64,000 nt of DNA from Bacteroidia bacterium (GTDB lineage: Bacteria > Bacteroidota > Bacteroidia > SpSt-205): contig JANXCX010000005.1 in the NCBI GenBank assembly GCA_025059535.1, positions 62,001 to 126,000 on the forward strand. The letters are read 5' to 3'. Under the pieces are notes generated by a model. That model did no database searches. It saw only the letters and a list, made by a program, of their open reading frames with translations, and was not told where the DNA came from. The position numbers were made by a program, and so were the translations under genes. Below are positions 49,557 to 57,537 of this stretch, one piece after another; position 1 is the first letter of the stretch, and every line of letters begins with the position of its first letter.

Positions 49557-50185
49557 TAGTTTTCCTCTTCCTTCTGGTCTTCGTCATCGGGCCATTCAAG
49601 GGGGCTCTCGGAGGGCACTTCCGGGGGCTCGTCGTCGTCCTCCTCCTCCGCCATTAAGAGCTGCATGCCATTCAGGAGAAGGTCTATCTCTTCGTATTTG
49701 AGGGTGGTATTTACGGGAGGTACATAACGGGTACCGTATTCAGCGTAGAGCCGCTTAGGGGGTATTTTTAAGTATTTCTCGGAGGCTTTCTCTAAGAAGT
49801 ATTGGAGACCTGCCGTAAAGCTAATAGGACTTTGCACGCGTGTGGGGGAAGAGGTATAGGGAGCACTGTTTTGAAAGGCTATCAGGTTATAGCAAGCTAG
49901 ACTGATAACATAGGTATAGCGCTCGCTGATAAGCTTGAGTTGGGGTATAAAGCATTCGGCGATAGAAGGGTCGGCCTCTTCATCGGTCAGCTCCTCAAAC
50001 TCCTCTTCCCAGTCTAATCTAGGCACCTTGATAGTTACCCTCTTCTCCTCCCAGCTGGGATGGAGCGCATTCTCTGAGGTGATTTCGGGAGAGGCCTTAA
50101 GCTTGACGAGAATACAGCGAGTTCCCTGAGCAAAGAGCGCCAGTGAGGCCAGAAAAGCACCCCCTAGTAATAACCGAGGACTCAT
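49556..50185 (-). CDS. Secreted protein with acidic C-terminal tail, unknown function
   Basis: I do not recognise this 209-residue protein. Residues 1-20 (MSPRLLLGGAFLASLALFAQ) are a signal peptide. The middle is mixed alpha/beta with a patch of acid residues (EEEFEELTDEEADPSIAE) and a helical segment (LQYFLEKASEKYLKIPPKRL). The last 35 residues are mostly Asp, Glu and Pro (EEEDDDEPPEVPSESPLEWP) and probably unstructured. There is no T9SS sorting domain. A perfect TATATTTG box lies 5 nt before the ATG, so it is transcribed on its own. Confidence 0.6.
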   Translation of the reverse strand: MSPRLLLGGAFLASLALFAQGTRCILVKLKASPEITSENALHPSWEEKRVTIKVPRLDWEEEFEELTDEEADPSIAECFIPQLKLISERYTYVISLACYNLIAFQNSAPYTSSPTRVQSPISFTAGLQYFLEKASEKYLKIPPKRLYAEYGTRYVPPVNTTLKYEEIDLLLNGMQLLMAEEEDDDEPPEVPSESPLEWPDDEDQKEEEN

Positions 50186-50190
50186 TATGG

Positions 50191-50198
50191 CAAATATA
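50191..50198 (-). promoter_or_regulatory. -7 box TATATTTG for the acidic secreted protein gene
   Basis: This perfect consensus lies 5 nt before ATG 50185, in the 23-bp gap after the sufT-like gene. Confidence 0.65.
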
Positions 50199-50208
50199 GC
50201 TTACATTC

Positions 50209-50529
50209 TCAGAGAAGGCCCAGCTGAATACGGGCATTTTCACTCATACGGCTCATATCCCACGGGGGATCAAAGGTAACCTCTACTTCTACCTGCTTTA
50301 TGCCGGGTACAGCGGCCACGACTTGGCGCACCTCATCTGGCAGATGCTGCGCAGCAGGGCAAAAGGCCGAAGTAAGCGTCATCACTATCCGTGCCTCTCC
50401 AGAGGGCCCCACCTCTATGTGATAAATGAGGCCCAACTCATAGATATCTACTGGTATCTCTGGATCATACACTGTCTTGAGGGCGCGGATAATCGCCTCT
50501 TGGAGCAGGGCGGGGTCCTGAGGCTGCAT
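50209..50529 (-). CDS. MIP18/DUF59 family iron-sulfur assembly factor (SufT-like)
   Basis: This is a 106-residue single-domain protein. AIIRALKTVYDPEIPVDIYE and LGLIYHIEVGPSG match the DUF59 fold, and MTLTSAFCPAAQHLPDEVRQ carries the conserved Cys. Such proteins assist maturation of Fe-S proteins. The upstream neighbour, 3 bp away, encodes a SufU-like scaffold, which supports the role. A PaaD-type role in phenylacetate oxidation is unlikely without paa genes. Confidence 0.88.
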   Translation of the reverse strand: MQPQDPALLQEAIIRALKTVYDPEIPVDIYELGLIYHIEVGPSGEARIVMTLTSAFCPAAQHLPDEVRQVVAAVPGIKQVEVEVTFDPPWDMSRMSENARIQLGLL

Positions 50530-50532
50530 GGC

Positions 50533-51000
50533 CTACTCGGTAGAGGCTATTTCGCCGGCGGGAGCATGAAGGGCTGTATGGAGGGCATGCCAAGGAAGGG
50601 TAGCGCACTTGACTCGTACGGGAAAATTTCGGACAGCCGCAAAAGCCTGCAGGCGATCTTGCACTTCAGGCGAAACCTGCGTCAAAGCGGGAGCTTCCTC
50701 TTGGGTGAGGAGTTCATGAAACGCTCGGAAAAGGGTCTCGGCCTCGCTTAAAGAGCGGCCTTTTACGACGCTCGTCATTACGGAAGCCGAAGCTTTGCAA
50801 ATAGCACAGCTTTTCCCCTCAAACTTAATGTCCTCAATCTTAGCTCCCTCCACCCGCAGCGTAAGATGGACTTGGTCGCCGCAGAGTGGATTGTACCCTT
50901 CTCCTGTATGGGTAGGTTGAGGAAGCCTGCCGTAATTGCGCGGGTAGCGACTGTGCTCTAAAATTAGCTCTGAATAGAGGCTTTCCACACCAAAAGACAT
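50533..51000 (-). CDS. sufU: SufU-like Fe-S cluster scaffold / sulfur-transfer protein
   Basis: This 155-residue NifU N-terminal-type protein has the Cys-x-Asp motif NPLCGDQVHL (Cys40, Asp42), then FEGKSCAICKASASVM (Cys65, with Cys68) and a last Cys in VKCATLPWHAL. In SufU these bind zinc and accept sulfur from SufS, which is not in this window. ATG 51000 is favoured over ATG 51018 because a TATCTTAG box lies 4 nt before it and the earlier ATG is upstream of that box. The SufT-like gene follows 3 bp later. Confidence 0.9.
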   Translation of the reverse strand: MSFGVESLYSELILEHSRYPRNYGRLPQPTHTGEGYNPLCGDQVHLTLRVEGAKIEDIKFEGKSCAICKASASVMTSVVKGRSLSEAETLFRAFHELLTQEEAPALTQVSPEVQDRLQAFAAVRNFPVRVKCATLPWHALHTALHAPAGEIASTE

Positions 51001-51004
51001 GCTG

Positions 51005-51012
51005 CTAAGATA
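51005..51012 (-). promoter_or_regulatory. Near-consensus -7 box TATCTTAG for sufU
   Basis: This is a seven-of-eight match, 4 nt before ATG 51000 and 8 bp from the opposing box at 51021. Confidence 0.5.
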
Positions 51013-51020
51013 TAACATAA

Positions 51021-51028
51021 TACTTTTG
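51021..51028 (+). promoter_or_regulatory. -7 box TACTTTTG for the outer-membrane protein/sdaAB genes
   Basis: This perfect consensus lies 5 nt before ATG 51034. A GTG at 51028 overlaps the box and is rejected as the start. Confidence 0.65.
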
Positions 51029-51033
51029 TGAAG

Positions 51034-51603
51034 ATGCTAAGGCTTTTGGTGCAGGTGGTGCTATGGGGTGGGTGGGGGGGCCACACGAGTGTGAATGATC
51101 TCACTCCCAAGGAGGAGGTATGGCATAGGTTCTACGGTATAGGTCGGCTAGGTGTAAGCTTTTTGGGGTATAGGCGCCTTCAGCCGCAGTTTTTCTGGGA
51201 GGGAGGCGCTTTTATAAGTCAGGATCGCTTACAAGCGCGCTGGCGGCGCACACAGTGGAATAGTCTAGGGGTAGGGTTGCGTTGGCGTATTCTGCGCCGC
51301 GCTGTGTCTCCTCTTTTGGAGGGCCATATTTTCCGGTTTACGGCTACGGTTCGGACATTAGAGGGGAGGGTTCCTTTAGAAGGCCCCTCCAGCGTGGGAG
51401 TGATGGGCCTGGGCTGGGCCGCCGGCGTAAGCTGGCGCTGCTTAGAATGGGCTGAGCTAAGCTTGCTCTATCTCCGACGTCTCCCGGCTACCGATGGCTT
51501 AGAAAGTTATCCAGGCCCCGTGCGCGACCGCTTGGAAGGTTTCGTAGGCCACTTAGGCCTTTTCCTTCCGCAGCCCCGTCCCTCCGCCCAAAGCCGCTTC
51601 TAA
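51034..51603 (+). CDS. Predicted secreted beta-barrel-like protein, unknown function
   Basis: This is a 189-residue protein with an N-terminal hydrophobic signal (MLRLLVQVVLWGGWGG) and repeated amphipathic strands rich in Gly, Arg and aromatics (IGRLGVSFLGYRRLQPQFFW, LGVGLRWRILRRAVSPLLEG, AELSLLYLRRLP). It could be a small outer-membrane barrel; I know no family. Its stop overlaps the sdaAB start (TAATG), so the pair is translationally coupled, although a shared role is not obvious. Confidence 0.55.
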   Translation: MLRLLVQVVLWGGWGGHTSVNDLTPKEEVWHRFYGIGRLGVSFLGYRRLQPQFFWEGGAFISQDRLQARWRRTQWNSLGVGLRWRILRRAVSPLLEGHIFRFTATVRTLEGRVPLEGPSSVGVMGLGWAAGVSWRCLEWAELSLLYLRRLPATDGLESYPGPVRDRLEGFVGHLGLFLPQPRPSAQSRF

Positions 51604-52277
51604 TGCCTCAGGAGCCCAGCGGTGTCTTTGACATGCTAGGGCCTATAATGATAGGCCCTAGTAGCTCTCACACGGCCGGAGTAGTGCGAATCGCCCGCGT
51701 TCTGCATTTTCTCCTAGGGGGTATCCCTGACGAGGCCACTATCACCTTTTACAATTCCTTTGCTATGACCTATAAGGGCCATGGGAGTGATCGGGCCGTT
51801 TTAGCCGGGCTTATGGGAATGGCGGTAGATGATGAACGCCTGCGCGACGCGCTCAGCCTAGCTGAGACCCATGGCCTGAAATATACTTTTGAGGCGGCTA
51901 TTAGTTCGGCTCGGCCTCACCCTAATACCCTGCGTATCCGGGCGCGGCGAGGTGCATTGACCCGTGAAATAGAAGGTATTTCGCGCGGCGGCGGCCTAAT
52001 TCTAATTACCGAGGTGGATGAACTGCATACAAATTTTACGGGGCAACTCCCCACTTTGGTTATCTGGGCGCGAGATGTGCGGGGGGCGGTAGCGTTTTTA
52101 GCGGCTATCTTGGCCTACGATAATGTGAATATTGCTACGCTTACCGTAAGCCGGCGCGCCCGCCAGGACGTAGCGCTCCAAGTTTATGAGCTAGACGAGC
52201 CTTTGCGTCCAGCGAGTTTGGAGTATATCCGCAGTCTAGAGTGGGTTCAGGCTGCCCTTCTCCTTCCGCCCGTGTAG
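51603..52277 (+). CDS. sdaAB: L-serine dehydratase, iron-sulfur type, beta subunit
   Basis: The beta subunit (224 residues) of the [4Fe-4S] L-serine dehydratase, which converts serine to pyruvate and ammonia. GVFDMLGPIMIGPSSSHTAG is the diagnostic N-terminal motif, FYNSFAMTYKGHGSDRAVLA follows, and the C-terminal third is an ACT regulatory domain (LVIWARDVRGAVAFLAAIL, then VNIATLTVSRRARQDVALQV). The alpha subunit, which binds the cluster, is not adjacent, so it must be encoded elsewhere for activity. The next gene begins 3 bp downstream. Confidence 0.92.
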   Translation: MPQEPSGVFDMLGPIMIGPSSSHTAGVVRIARVLHFLLGGIPDEATITFYNSFAMTYKGHGSDRAVLAGLMGMAVDDERLRDALSLAETHGLKYTFEAAISSARPHPNTLRIRARRGALTREIEGISRGGGLILITEVDELHTNFTGQLPTLVIWARDVRGAVAFLAAILAYDNVNIATLTVSRRARQDVALQVYELDEPLRPASLEYIRSLEWVQAALLLPPV

Positions 52278-52280
52278 CGA

Positions 52281-53495
52281 ATGCTGCGACTAGGACCTTT
52301 TACGCTGGTGGACCCTTTTAGCCCTTGGCATGGCGGCAGCGTGATATTAGAGTTTGGATCCGATGGACTTCGTGATCTACAGCCCGTTACAGAGCCAGGC
52401 CTCGCCTATATCTCGGCGGGTTGGGTGGAATTGCTAAGCTGGACCAGCCAGCCAGCTATAGGCACGGCCGAGCCCTGGTGGGCTTGGGCGGAGCGGGTCC
52501 GCCGCGGCGGATTTACGCAGGTAGGGCTAAGCGGCTGGACAGGTTGGTATCAGCCAGAAGTGCTTGCGGAGGTGCGTTTAGCTACTCACTCTTTACCCGT
52601 ACAGGTGCATTTATATGCGGCTTGGGCGGACGCCGAAGGGCACTTAGCGCCCTTGCAGAGCTTAGCCGAAGCAGGGGCAGACGGCTGGACCCTTCCACCG
52701 CTTCAGTCCTTCCCCTGGGATACCTTTCGGCGCGCTTTACCCTACCTGCGTTACCTTGGCAAGCCGCTCTTTGTGCTTCCCTTCTGGAAAGAGGCCGGCG
52801 GGGAAGTGGGAGTGCCTCTCTCTCCAACCCTTGCCCTAGCAGGGTGGGAAGGCATACCCGCCTATGCGGAAAGTATAGCCATATATGCATTAGGCCAGTT
52901 TAGGAAGGTGTATGGAGGGCCTCTCAGTGTGGGGCCTATTACCACTAGCGAGGGTTTAGCAGAGGCTCAGCGCCAGCAGCTACAGGCCTTTACCGCTGTG
53001 CCGTATATAGTCAAAGAGGATACAGCCGTAGCGACCTACGACCCGATCTGGAAGCTTCATCCCCCTTTGCGCACGGCAGCGGATAGGGAAATGCTGTGGC
53101 AAGCCCTTAGGAAAAAAGAACTGGCGGTAGTTGCCGCATGGGATTATGCCCCGCCAGCTGAGCAAAAACTTCACCCCTGGGGTGAAGCCAGCGTAGGGTG
53201 TCCTACCCTTGAAGTAGCGGCCCCTCTATTGTGGAGCCAATTGGACCCAGCCCAGCCGCTTCTAGAAAGGCTTACTTCTCTGGTTTCTTGGCTAAGTTTG
53301 GCGCCACGCCGTTGGCTTGGTCTGCCCCTGGGGTGTTTTCAAAGTGGTTGTGCGCTGGACTTTACGGTCTTCCGCCTCCTTGAGGTTCCCCGACCTTTGC
53401 CTGCCCCTTGGCACACGCACCAGTCAGCCCTTGAGGTGCTTGGGATTATACGTTCGTTAGACGATGCCGATAGTCTGCGTAGCCGAATTCTTTGA
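52281..53495 (+). CDS. Dihydroorotase-like amidohydrolase without metal ligands (PyrC-prime type)
   Basis: This 404-residue protein aligns with class I dihydroorotase by pattern: the strand-turn that holds HxH reads GLAYISAGWVELLSWT, with no histidines at the metal positions; the substrate segment WKLHPPLRTAADREMLWQAL is conserved; and the catalytic TDHAP segment is WDYAPPAEQKLHPWGEASVG. The barrel therefore lacks the zinc ligands and catalytic Asp. Such paralogues can serve as structural partners of aspartate transcarbamoylase, but no pyrB is nearby. A distinct function cannot be excluded. It overlaps the convergent nspC by 50 bp. Confidence 0.8.
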   Translation: MLRLGPFTLVDPFSPWHGGSVILEFGSDGLRDLQPVTEPGLAYISAGWVELLSWTSQPAIGTAEPWWAWAERVRRGGFTQVGLSGWTGWYQPEVLAEVRLATHSLPVQVHLYAAWADAEGHLAPLQSLAEAGADGWTLPPLQSFPWDTFRRALPYLRYLGKPLFVLPFWKEAGGEVGVPLSPTLALAGWEGIPAYAESIAIYALGQFRKVYGGPLSVGPITTSEGLAEAQRQQLQAFTAVPYIVKEDTAVATYDPIWKLHPPLRTAADREMLWQALRKKELAVVAAWDYAPPAEQKLHPWGEASVGCPTLEVAAPLLWSQLDPAQPLLERLTSLVSWLSLAPRRWLGLPLGCFQSGCALDFTVFRLLEVPRPLPAPWHTHQSALEVLGIIRSLDDADSLRSRIL

Positions 53496-54570
53496 CTAGC
53501 CGGTAGCCCTTGGCCTCTTTCACTAAGATGGCAGGGTGCGCCACGCCATTGAAAAGGGTGGTTTTGACGAAGGTATAGTGGGCCATGTCGCAGAAAGTCA
53601 GCCGGTCCCCTACTTCAAGGGGCTGGGGGAAGCTGTAGGGGCCTATCCCATCGCCTGCTAGGCAGGTGATTCCGCCCAGCCAGTAGGTAGGGTAGGCAGG
53701 GTCAGGCCCCGCAAGGGCCTCACGTATAACCGGCCTATACGGCATTTCTAGCGTATCTGGCATATGGGCGGTGAAGGATACATCCAGCATGGCCCAATGG
53801 CGGTCGTCGTTTCGGGTAAGGTCTAGGACTTCGCTTATCAGGTAGCCCGCCTCCCAGACGAAAGCCGCACTGGGTTCAAGATAAATACGCTCTAGGTTAG
53901 GGAATTCACTCCGCAGCAGGGTGATAGCTTCGGCGAAGCGGCGGCGGTCGTAACCTGCGCGCGTGAGAAGGTGGCCCCCCCCTAGGTTTACCCAGCGTAC
54001 TTTCTTGAGCCATTTGTGAAAGTGGTGGATAAGCGCTTCTACGAGGCGGAAGGTACTTTCGGCGTCGGCTTCACAGAGGGTATGGACATGGAGGCCTGTA
54101 AGGCGGGCGGGTAGCTCTAGGTCAGCATAGGCAGGTGATACACCCAAGCGGCTACCGGGCTGCCCTGGGTTGTAAAGGTCGGCCGCTGCGCTACCGTAGT
54201 GCGGATTGACGCGCAGGCCAAGGGCTATAGAGTCCGGCAAGTGAGGGGTCCACCGAAGCAGGGCTTCCAGCGAATTGAAGGTCCAAGTCTCCGCTAGCGG
54301 TATGAGCTTAGGCACATCTACGGGCCGATAGGCCGGGGCATAAAGATGCACCTTCTGTCGACCGTATTCATAGGCCAGCAGGGCTTCATTGAGCGAGCTA
54401 GCCGCTAAGCCTTCGGCTACCGCCAGAATATCCTCCATGACAGCAGGCAGCGCAAAACCCTTAAGCGCAAAAAGAAGCGTGAAGCCTACTTCCGCGCGCG
54501 CTGCCTCTAAAATCGCTAAATTGCGCCGTAGAGCCTCCCGATCTATTATGAAGGCGGGCGAAGGCAACAT
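53446..54570 (-). CDS. nspC: Carboxynorspermidine/carboxyspermidine decarboxylase
   Basis: NspC is a PLP-dependent decarboxylase that makes spermidine or norspermidine from the carboxy form. The 374-residue protein has the PLP lysine K37 in LLFALKGFALPA, followed by LRVNPHYGSAAADLYNPG, RLTGLHVHTLCEAD, WVNLGGGHLL, and GGITCLAGDGIGPYSF with the catalytic Cys near the C-terminus. The carboxyspermidine dehydrogenase partner is not adjacent. A CATTTTTG box lies 5 nt before the ATG, and tatA diverges 27 bp away. The 3' end overlaps the dihydroorotase-like gene. Confidence 0.93.
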   Translation of the reverse strand: MLPSPAFIIDREALRRNLAILEAARAEVGFTLLFALKGFALPAVMEDILAVAEGLAASSLNEALLAYEYGRQKVHLYAPAYRPVDVPKLIPLAETWTFNSLEALLRWTPHLPDSIALGLRVNPHYGSAAADLYNPGQPGSRLGVSPAYADLELPARLTGLHVHTLCEADAESTFRLVEALIHHFHKWLKKVRWVNLGGGHLLTRAGYDRRRFAEAITLLRSEFPNLERIYLEPSAAFVWEAGYLISEVLDLTRNDDRHWAMLDVSFTAHMPDTLEMPYRPVIREALAGPDPAYPTYWLGGITCLAGDGIGPYSFPQPLEVGDRLTFCDMAHYTFVKTTLFNGVAHPAILVKEAKGYRLVKEFGYADYRHRLTNV

Positions 54571-54575
54571 GTGCG

Positions 54576-54583
54576 CAAAAATG
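54576..54583 (-). promoter_or_regulatory. Near-consensus -7 box CATTTTTG for nspC
   Basis: This is a seven-of-eight match, 5 nt before ATG 54570, and only 2 bp from the tatA box on the other strand. Confidence 0.45.
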
Positions 54584-54585
54584 CA

Positions 54586-54593
54586 TAGCTTTG
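54586..54593 (+). promoter_or_regulatory. -7 box TAGCTTTG for tatA-gatA-mltD
   Basis: This perfect consensus lies 4 nt before ATG 54598, within the 27-bp gap shared with nspC. Confidence 0.65.
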
Positions 54594-54597
54594 ATAC

Positions 54598-54795
54598 ATG
54601 TTTGGACTCGGCTACGGGGAATGGATTTTAATTTTTGCCGTCCTCCTTCTTCTTTTCGGGGGCCGGAAACTACCAGAGCTAGCGCGTGGGTTAGGGGCTA
54701 GCATTAGAGAGTTTCGGGAAGCCCTACGAGCCGAAAGTCGCAAGGAGCTACCTCTGCCCGAGAAATCGCACCCTAGGGAAAAAACGCTAGAATGA
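54598..54795 (+). CDS. tatA: Sec-independent translocase subunit TatA
   Basis: This 65-residue TatA/E protein has a short periplasmic start, a transmembrane helix (WILIFAVLLLLFGG), the hinge and amphipathic helix with the conserved RKLPELARGLGASIREFREA, and a charged tail. TatA oligomers form the passage for folded proteins with twin-arginine signals. tatC is not in the window. Its stop overlaps gatA (ATGA), so it is cotranscribed with a translation factor and a lytic transglycosylase. Confidence 0.95.
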   Translation: MFGLGYGEWILIFAVLLLLFGGRKLPELARGLGASIREFREALRAESRKELPLPEKSHPREKTLE

Positions 54796-56228
54796 AGGCC
54801 CTCTCTTATCCGGCCCTAAGGCGAGCGGTTTTAGAGGGGGCTACGACCTTTCGGGCAGCGGTAGAGGAGTTTTTGGAGACCATTGAGCGCCGCAATCCCC
54901 AGCTTAATGCGCTTTTAGAGGTGTATGCGGAGGAAGCGCGGGAGGCTGCGACGCAGTGGGATGCGGCTCAGCGTCGTGGCGCCCCTTTACCCCCGCTAGC
55001 AGGGCTAGTGTATGTGCATAAGGATAACATCGCCTATGCTAACCATCGTCTCAGTGCGGCTTCGCGGATTTTAGAAGGATTTGTAGCCCCCTACAGCGCC
55101 ACGGCAGTGGAACGGCTCCAAGCGGCGGGCGCTATTTGCATCGGTCGGGCTAATTGCGATGAATTTGCCATGGGCTCCTCTAATGAAAACTCGGCTTATG
55201 GGCCGGTACAGCATCCTTTTTTAGAGGGCTATGTGCCGGGGGGCTCCTCGGGAGGCTCAGCGGCCGCCGTAGCGGCCGGCTTTTGCCATTTGGCTTTAGG
55301 GAGTGATACGGGGGGATCTATCCGCCAGCCAGCGGCCTTTTGCGGGCTCTACGGACTCAAACCCACCTATGGGCGTATCTCCCGCTACGGCCTTATTGCC
55401 TATGCTTCTTCCTTTGACCAAATAGGACCCATAGCCCGTACCCTAGAAGAGCTCATTTTAGCCTATACTCATATGGCGGGCTTTGACCCGCGCGACGCTA
55501 CCTCAGCCCAGCGACCTGTAGAGCCTTATACCCCTTCTCCACCGCCGCGGCGATGGGGCTGGCTAACCGCAGCCGGCCTGTCTCCTCTCATAGAAGAAGC
55601 CCTTCAAAACCTGTACAAAACCCTCAGCGATGCAGGCTATGAAGTAGAGACCATAGATTTCCCCTATTGGGACTACTTAGTACCGACCTATTATATCCTC
55701 ACGACAGCGGAGGCCTCGTCTAATTTGGCGCGGTATGACGGGGTTCGCTACGGTTATCGCGCCCAAAATGCGGCCTCCTTGGCAGAACTGTATGCACGCT
55801 CTCGCAGCGAAGGTTTCGGCCGAGAAGTAAAACGCCGTATCCTTTTAGGTACGTTTGTGCTCTCTTCGGGCTACTACGAGGCTTATTACACCAAAGCCCA
55901 AAAGGTGCGCCGCCTCCTCTACAACTTTACGGAAGACCTTTTTAGCCGCTATGACGTCCTGCTTATTCCCACGAGCGCTACCCCGCCTTTTCGCCTGCAA
56001 GAGAAAACGACCGACCCTATCCAGATGTATCTCTCCGACCTTTTTACTGTGTATGCTAATCTTACGGGTCATCCGGCTTTACAGGTGCCTCTTAGTGGTA
56101 CCCCCCTCCCCGTAGGTGTACAAATTTTGGGTCCGCTATTTGCCGAAAATCGCTTATTTGCGGCAGCTTATGCGCTGGGCGATTTGGGGGTTTGTCCTAC
56201 CGCTTTTGTGGGGACAGGGGTGGCCTGA
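54792..56228 (+). CDS. gatA: Asp-tRNA(Asn)/Glu-tRNA(Gln) amidotransferase subunit A
   Basis: GatA is the glutaminase of the transamidation complex that makes Gln-tRNA or Asn-tRNA. The 478-residue amidase-signature protein has the catalytic triad Lys77 (VYVHKDNIAY), Ser152 and Ser176 (PGGSSGGSAAAVAAG; GSDTGGSIRQPAAFCG), followed by LKPTYGRISRYGLIAYASS, which is typical of GatA rather than of generic amidases. gatB and gatC are not adjacent. The last 59 bp overlap the MltD-like gene in another frame. Confidence 0.94.
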   Translation: MKALSYPALRRAVLEGATTFRAAVEEFLETIERRNPQLNALLEVYAEEAREAATQWDAAQRRGAPLPPLAGLVYVHKDNIAYANHRLSAASRILEGFVAPYSATAVERLQAAGAICIGRANCDEFAMGSSNENSAYGPVQHPFLEGYVPGGSSGGSAAAVAAGFCHLALGSDTGGSIRQPAAFCGLYGLKPTYGRISRYGLIAYASSFDQIGPIARTLEELILAYTHMAGFDPRDATSAQRPVEPYTPSPPPRRWGWLTAAGLSPLIEEALQNLYKTLSDAGYEVETIDFPYWDYLVPTYYILTTAEASSNLARYDGVRYGYRAQNAASLAELYARSRSEGFGREVKRRILLGTFVLSSGYYEAYYTKAQKVRRLLYNFTEDLFSRYDVLLIPTSATPPFRLQEKTTDPIQMYLSDLFTVYANLTGHPALQVPLSGTPLPVGVQILGPLFAENRLFAAAYALGDLGVCPTAFVGTGVA

Positions 56229-57537
56229 AGGCCTTGTACGCTTAGATAGCCTGTTGCGCCACTACCTAGCCTGGGAGCGCGAAGGCGGCGACCAAGCTAA
56301 CCTCCCCCCACCTACGCCTACTCCCCTCACCCCCGAGGAATACGAGGAGCGCCTTCAAGCCCTGCAAACCACTATACCTTTGGAAGTCAATCCCGTAACG
56401 ATACGCTTCATTGAGCTTTACCTCATAGAGCAGCCGGCCCTTACCGCGCGCCTCTTGGGATTAGCCGATTACTACCTACCTACGATTGAATCCATTCTGC
56501 GAGCTTATGGGCTGCCGCCCGAATTCAAATACCTCCCAGTTATAGAAAGCGCGCTTGTGCCCGAAGCCCTCTCCCCCATGGCCGCCGCAGGGATATGGCA
56601 ATTCATTCCTAGCACTGCGCGACGCTACGGCCTGCGCGTGGATAGGCTTGTGGATGAACGCTATGATCTAGTCAAATCCACCCATGCGGCCGCCCGTTAC
56701 TTACGAGATAGCTATCAGATTCTGGGCGATTGGCTTCTAGTGATAGCCGCCTATAACTGTGGGGTAGGGCGGGTAGTGCGCGCCATAAAAATGGCCCGTG
56801 GCCGTAAGAACTACTGGGAGATAGCCCCCTTTCTTCCCCCTGAGACGCGCGGCTACGTGCCCGCCTTCGTAGCGGCCTGCTATGTTATGAATTATGCTTC
56901 GGCTCACGGCATCTATCCCGTCTATCCAGATATTCCGCGTGAGACGGACACGGTGTACTTTCCCTTACGCACGCGTCTTTCGTTAGTAGCCCGATGGGCG
57001 CAAGTACCGCTAAGCTGGCTCCGCTTTCATAATCCCGCCTTACGCTCCGATATTATACCGGCGGGCTATACCCTTCGGGTGCCTGCTGTGGCTGCGTATG
57101 AGGTTGCCCTAGTGCGCACTAAGCTTGTACAAGGCGAGCTTATGACTCAATCGGTTAGTCAGCCCCTCGTAAGACGGCAGGGCAGCTATGTCTGGCATGT
57201 GGTAAAGGCCGGGGAGAACCTCTACAACATTGCGCGCACCTATCGCATAAGTCCATATCAGCTCGTGCGCTGGAATCAGCTTTGGGGGTATCGGGTCAGT
57301 CCGGGGATGCGGCTGAAAATTTGGCTCCAGCCCGAACCTGACCCCGAAGTGTGGGAAGAGTGGAATGGGTATATGGAAGCTGCCTCAAGCTGGCCTCAAG
57401 GATATGTACTGCCTGTCCCCTGCATTATTCCACGCATAGCCTATCCAAAGCTGGAGATAGACTATAGCCGTATAACTGGGGCCCCTCTTCTACTGGTAGA
57501 GCCATTGCACGCCACCCCGAAGCGTAGGCGGCGCTAA
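56170..57537 (+). CDS. MltD-like membrane-bound lytic murein transglycosylase with LysM
   Basis: This is a 455-residue wall hydrolase. The signal peptide MRWAIWGFVLPLLWGQ is encoded inside the end of gatA, which supports ATG 56170. The SLT domain has VIESALVPEALSPMAAAG with the catalytic Glu, GIWQFIPSTARRYGLRVD, and VIAAYNCGVGRVVRAI. A LysM domain (HVVKAGENLYNIARTYRIS to LWGYRVSPGMRLKIW) follows near residues 345-392 and binds peptidoglycan. The C-terminal 60 residues end in an Arg-rich tail and overlap the convergent deacetylase gene by 113 bp. Confidence 0.92.
   Translation: MRWAIWGFVLPLLWGQGWPEGLVRLDSLLRHYLAWEREGGDQANLPPPTPTPLTPEEYEERLQALQTTIPLEVNPVTIRFIELYLIEQPALTARLLGLADYYLPTIESILRAYGLPPEFKYLPVIESALVPEALSPMAAAGIWQFIPSTARRYGLRVDRLVDERYDLVKSTHAAARYLRDSYQILGDWLLVIAAYNCGVGRVVRAIKMARGRKNYWEIAPFLPPETRGYVPAFVAACYVMNYASAHGIYPVYPDIPRETDTVYFPLRTRLSLVARWAQVPLSWLRFHNPALRSDIIPAGYTLRVPAVAAYEVALVRTKLVQGELMTQSVSQPLVRRQGSYVWHVVKAGENLYNIARTYRISPYQLVRWNQLWGYRVSPGMRLKIWLQPEPDPEVWEEWNGYMEAASSWPQGYVLPVPCIIPRIAYPKLEIDYSRITGAPLLLVEPLHATPKRRRR

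Noticed and set aside
52421..52903. Plus-strand frame of 160 codons inside the dihydroorotase-like gene
   Set aside because: Low-complexity Arg/Ser/Leu composition typical of a shadow frame, no own promoter, fully contained in a recognisable gene.
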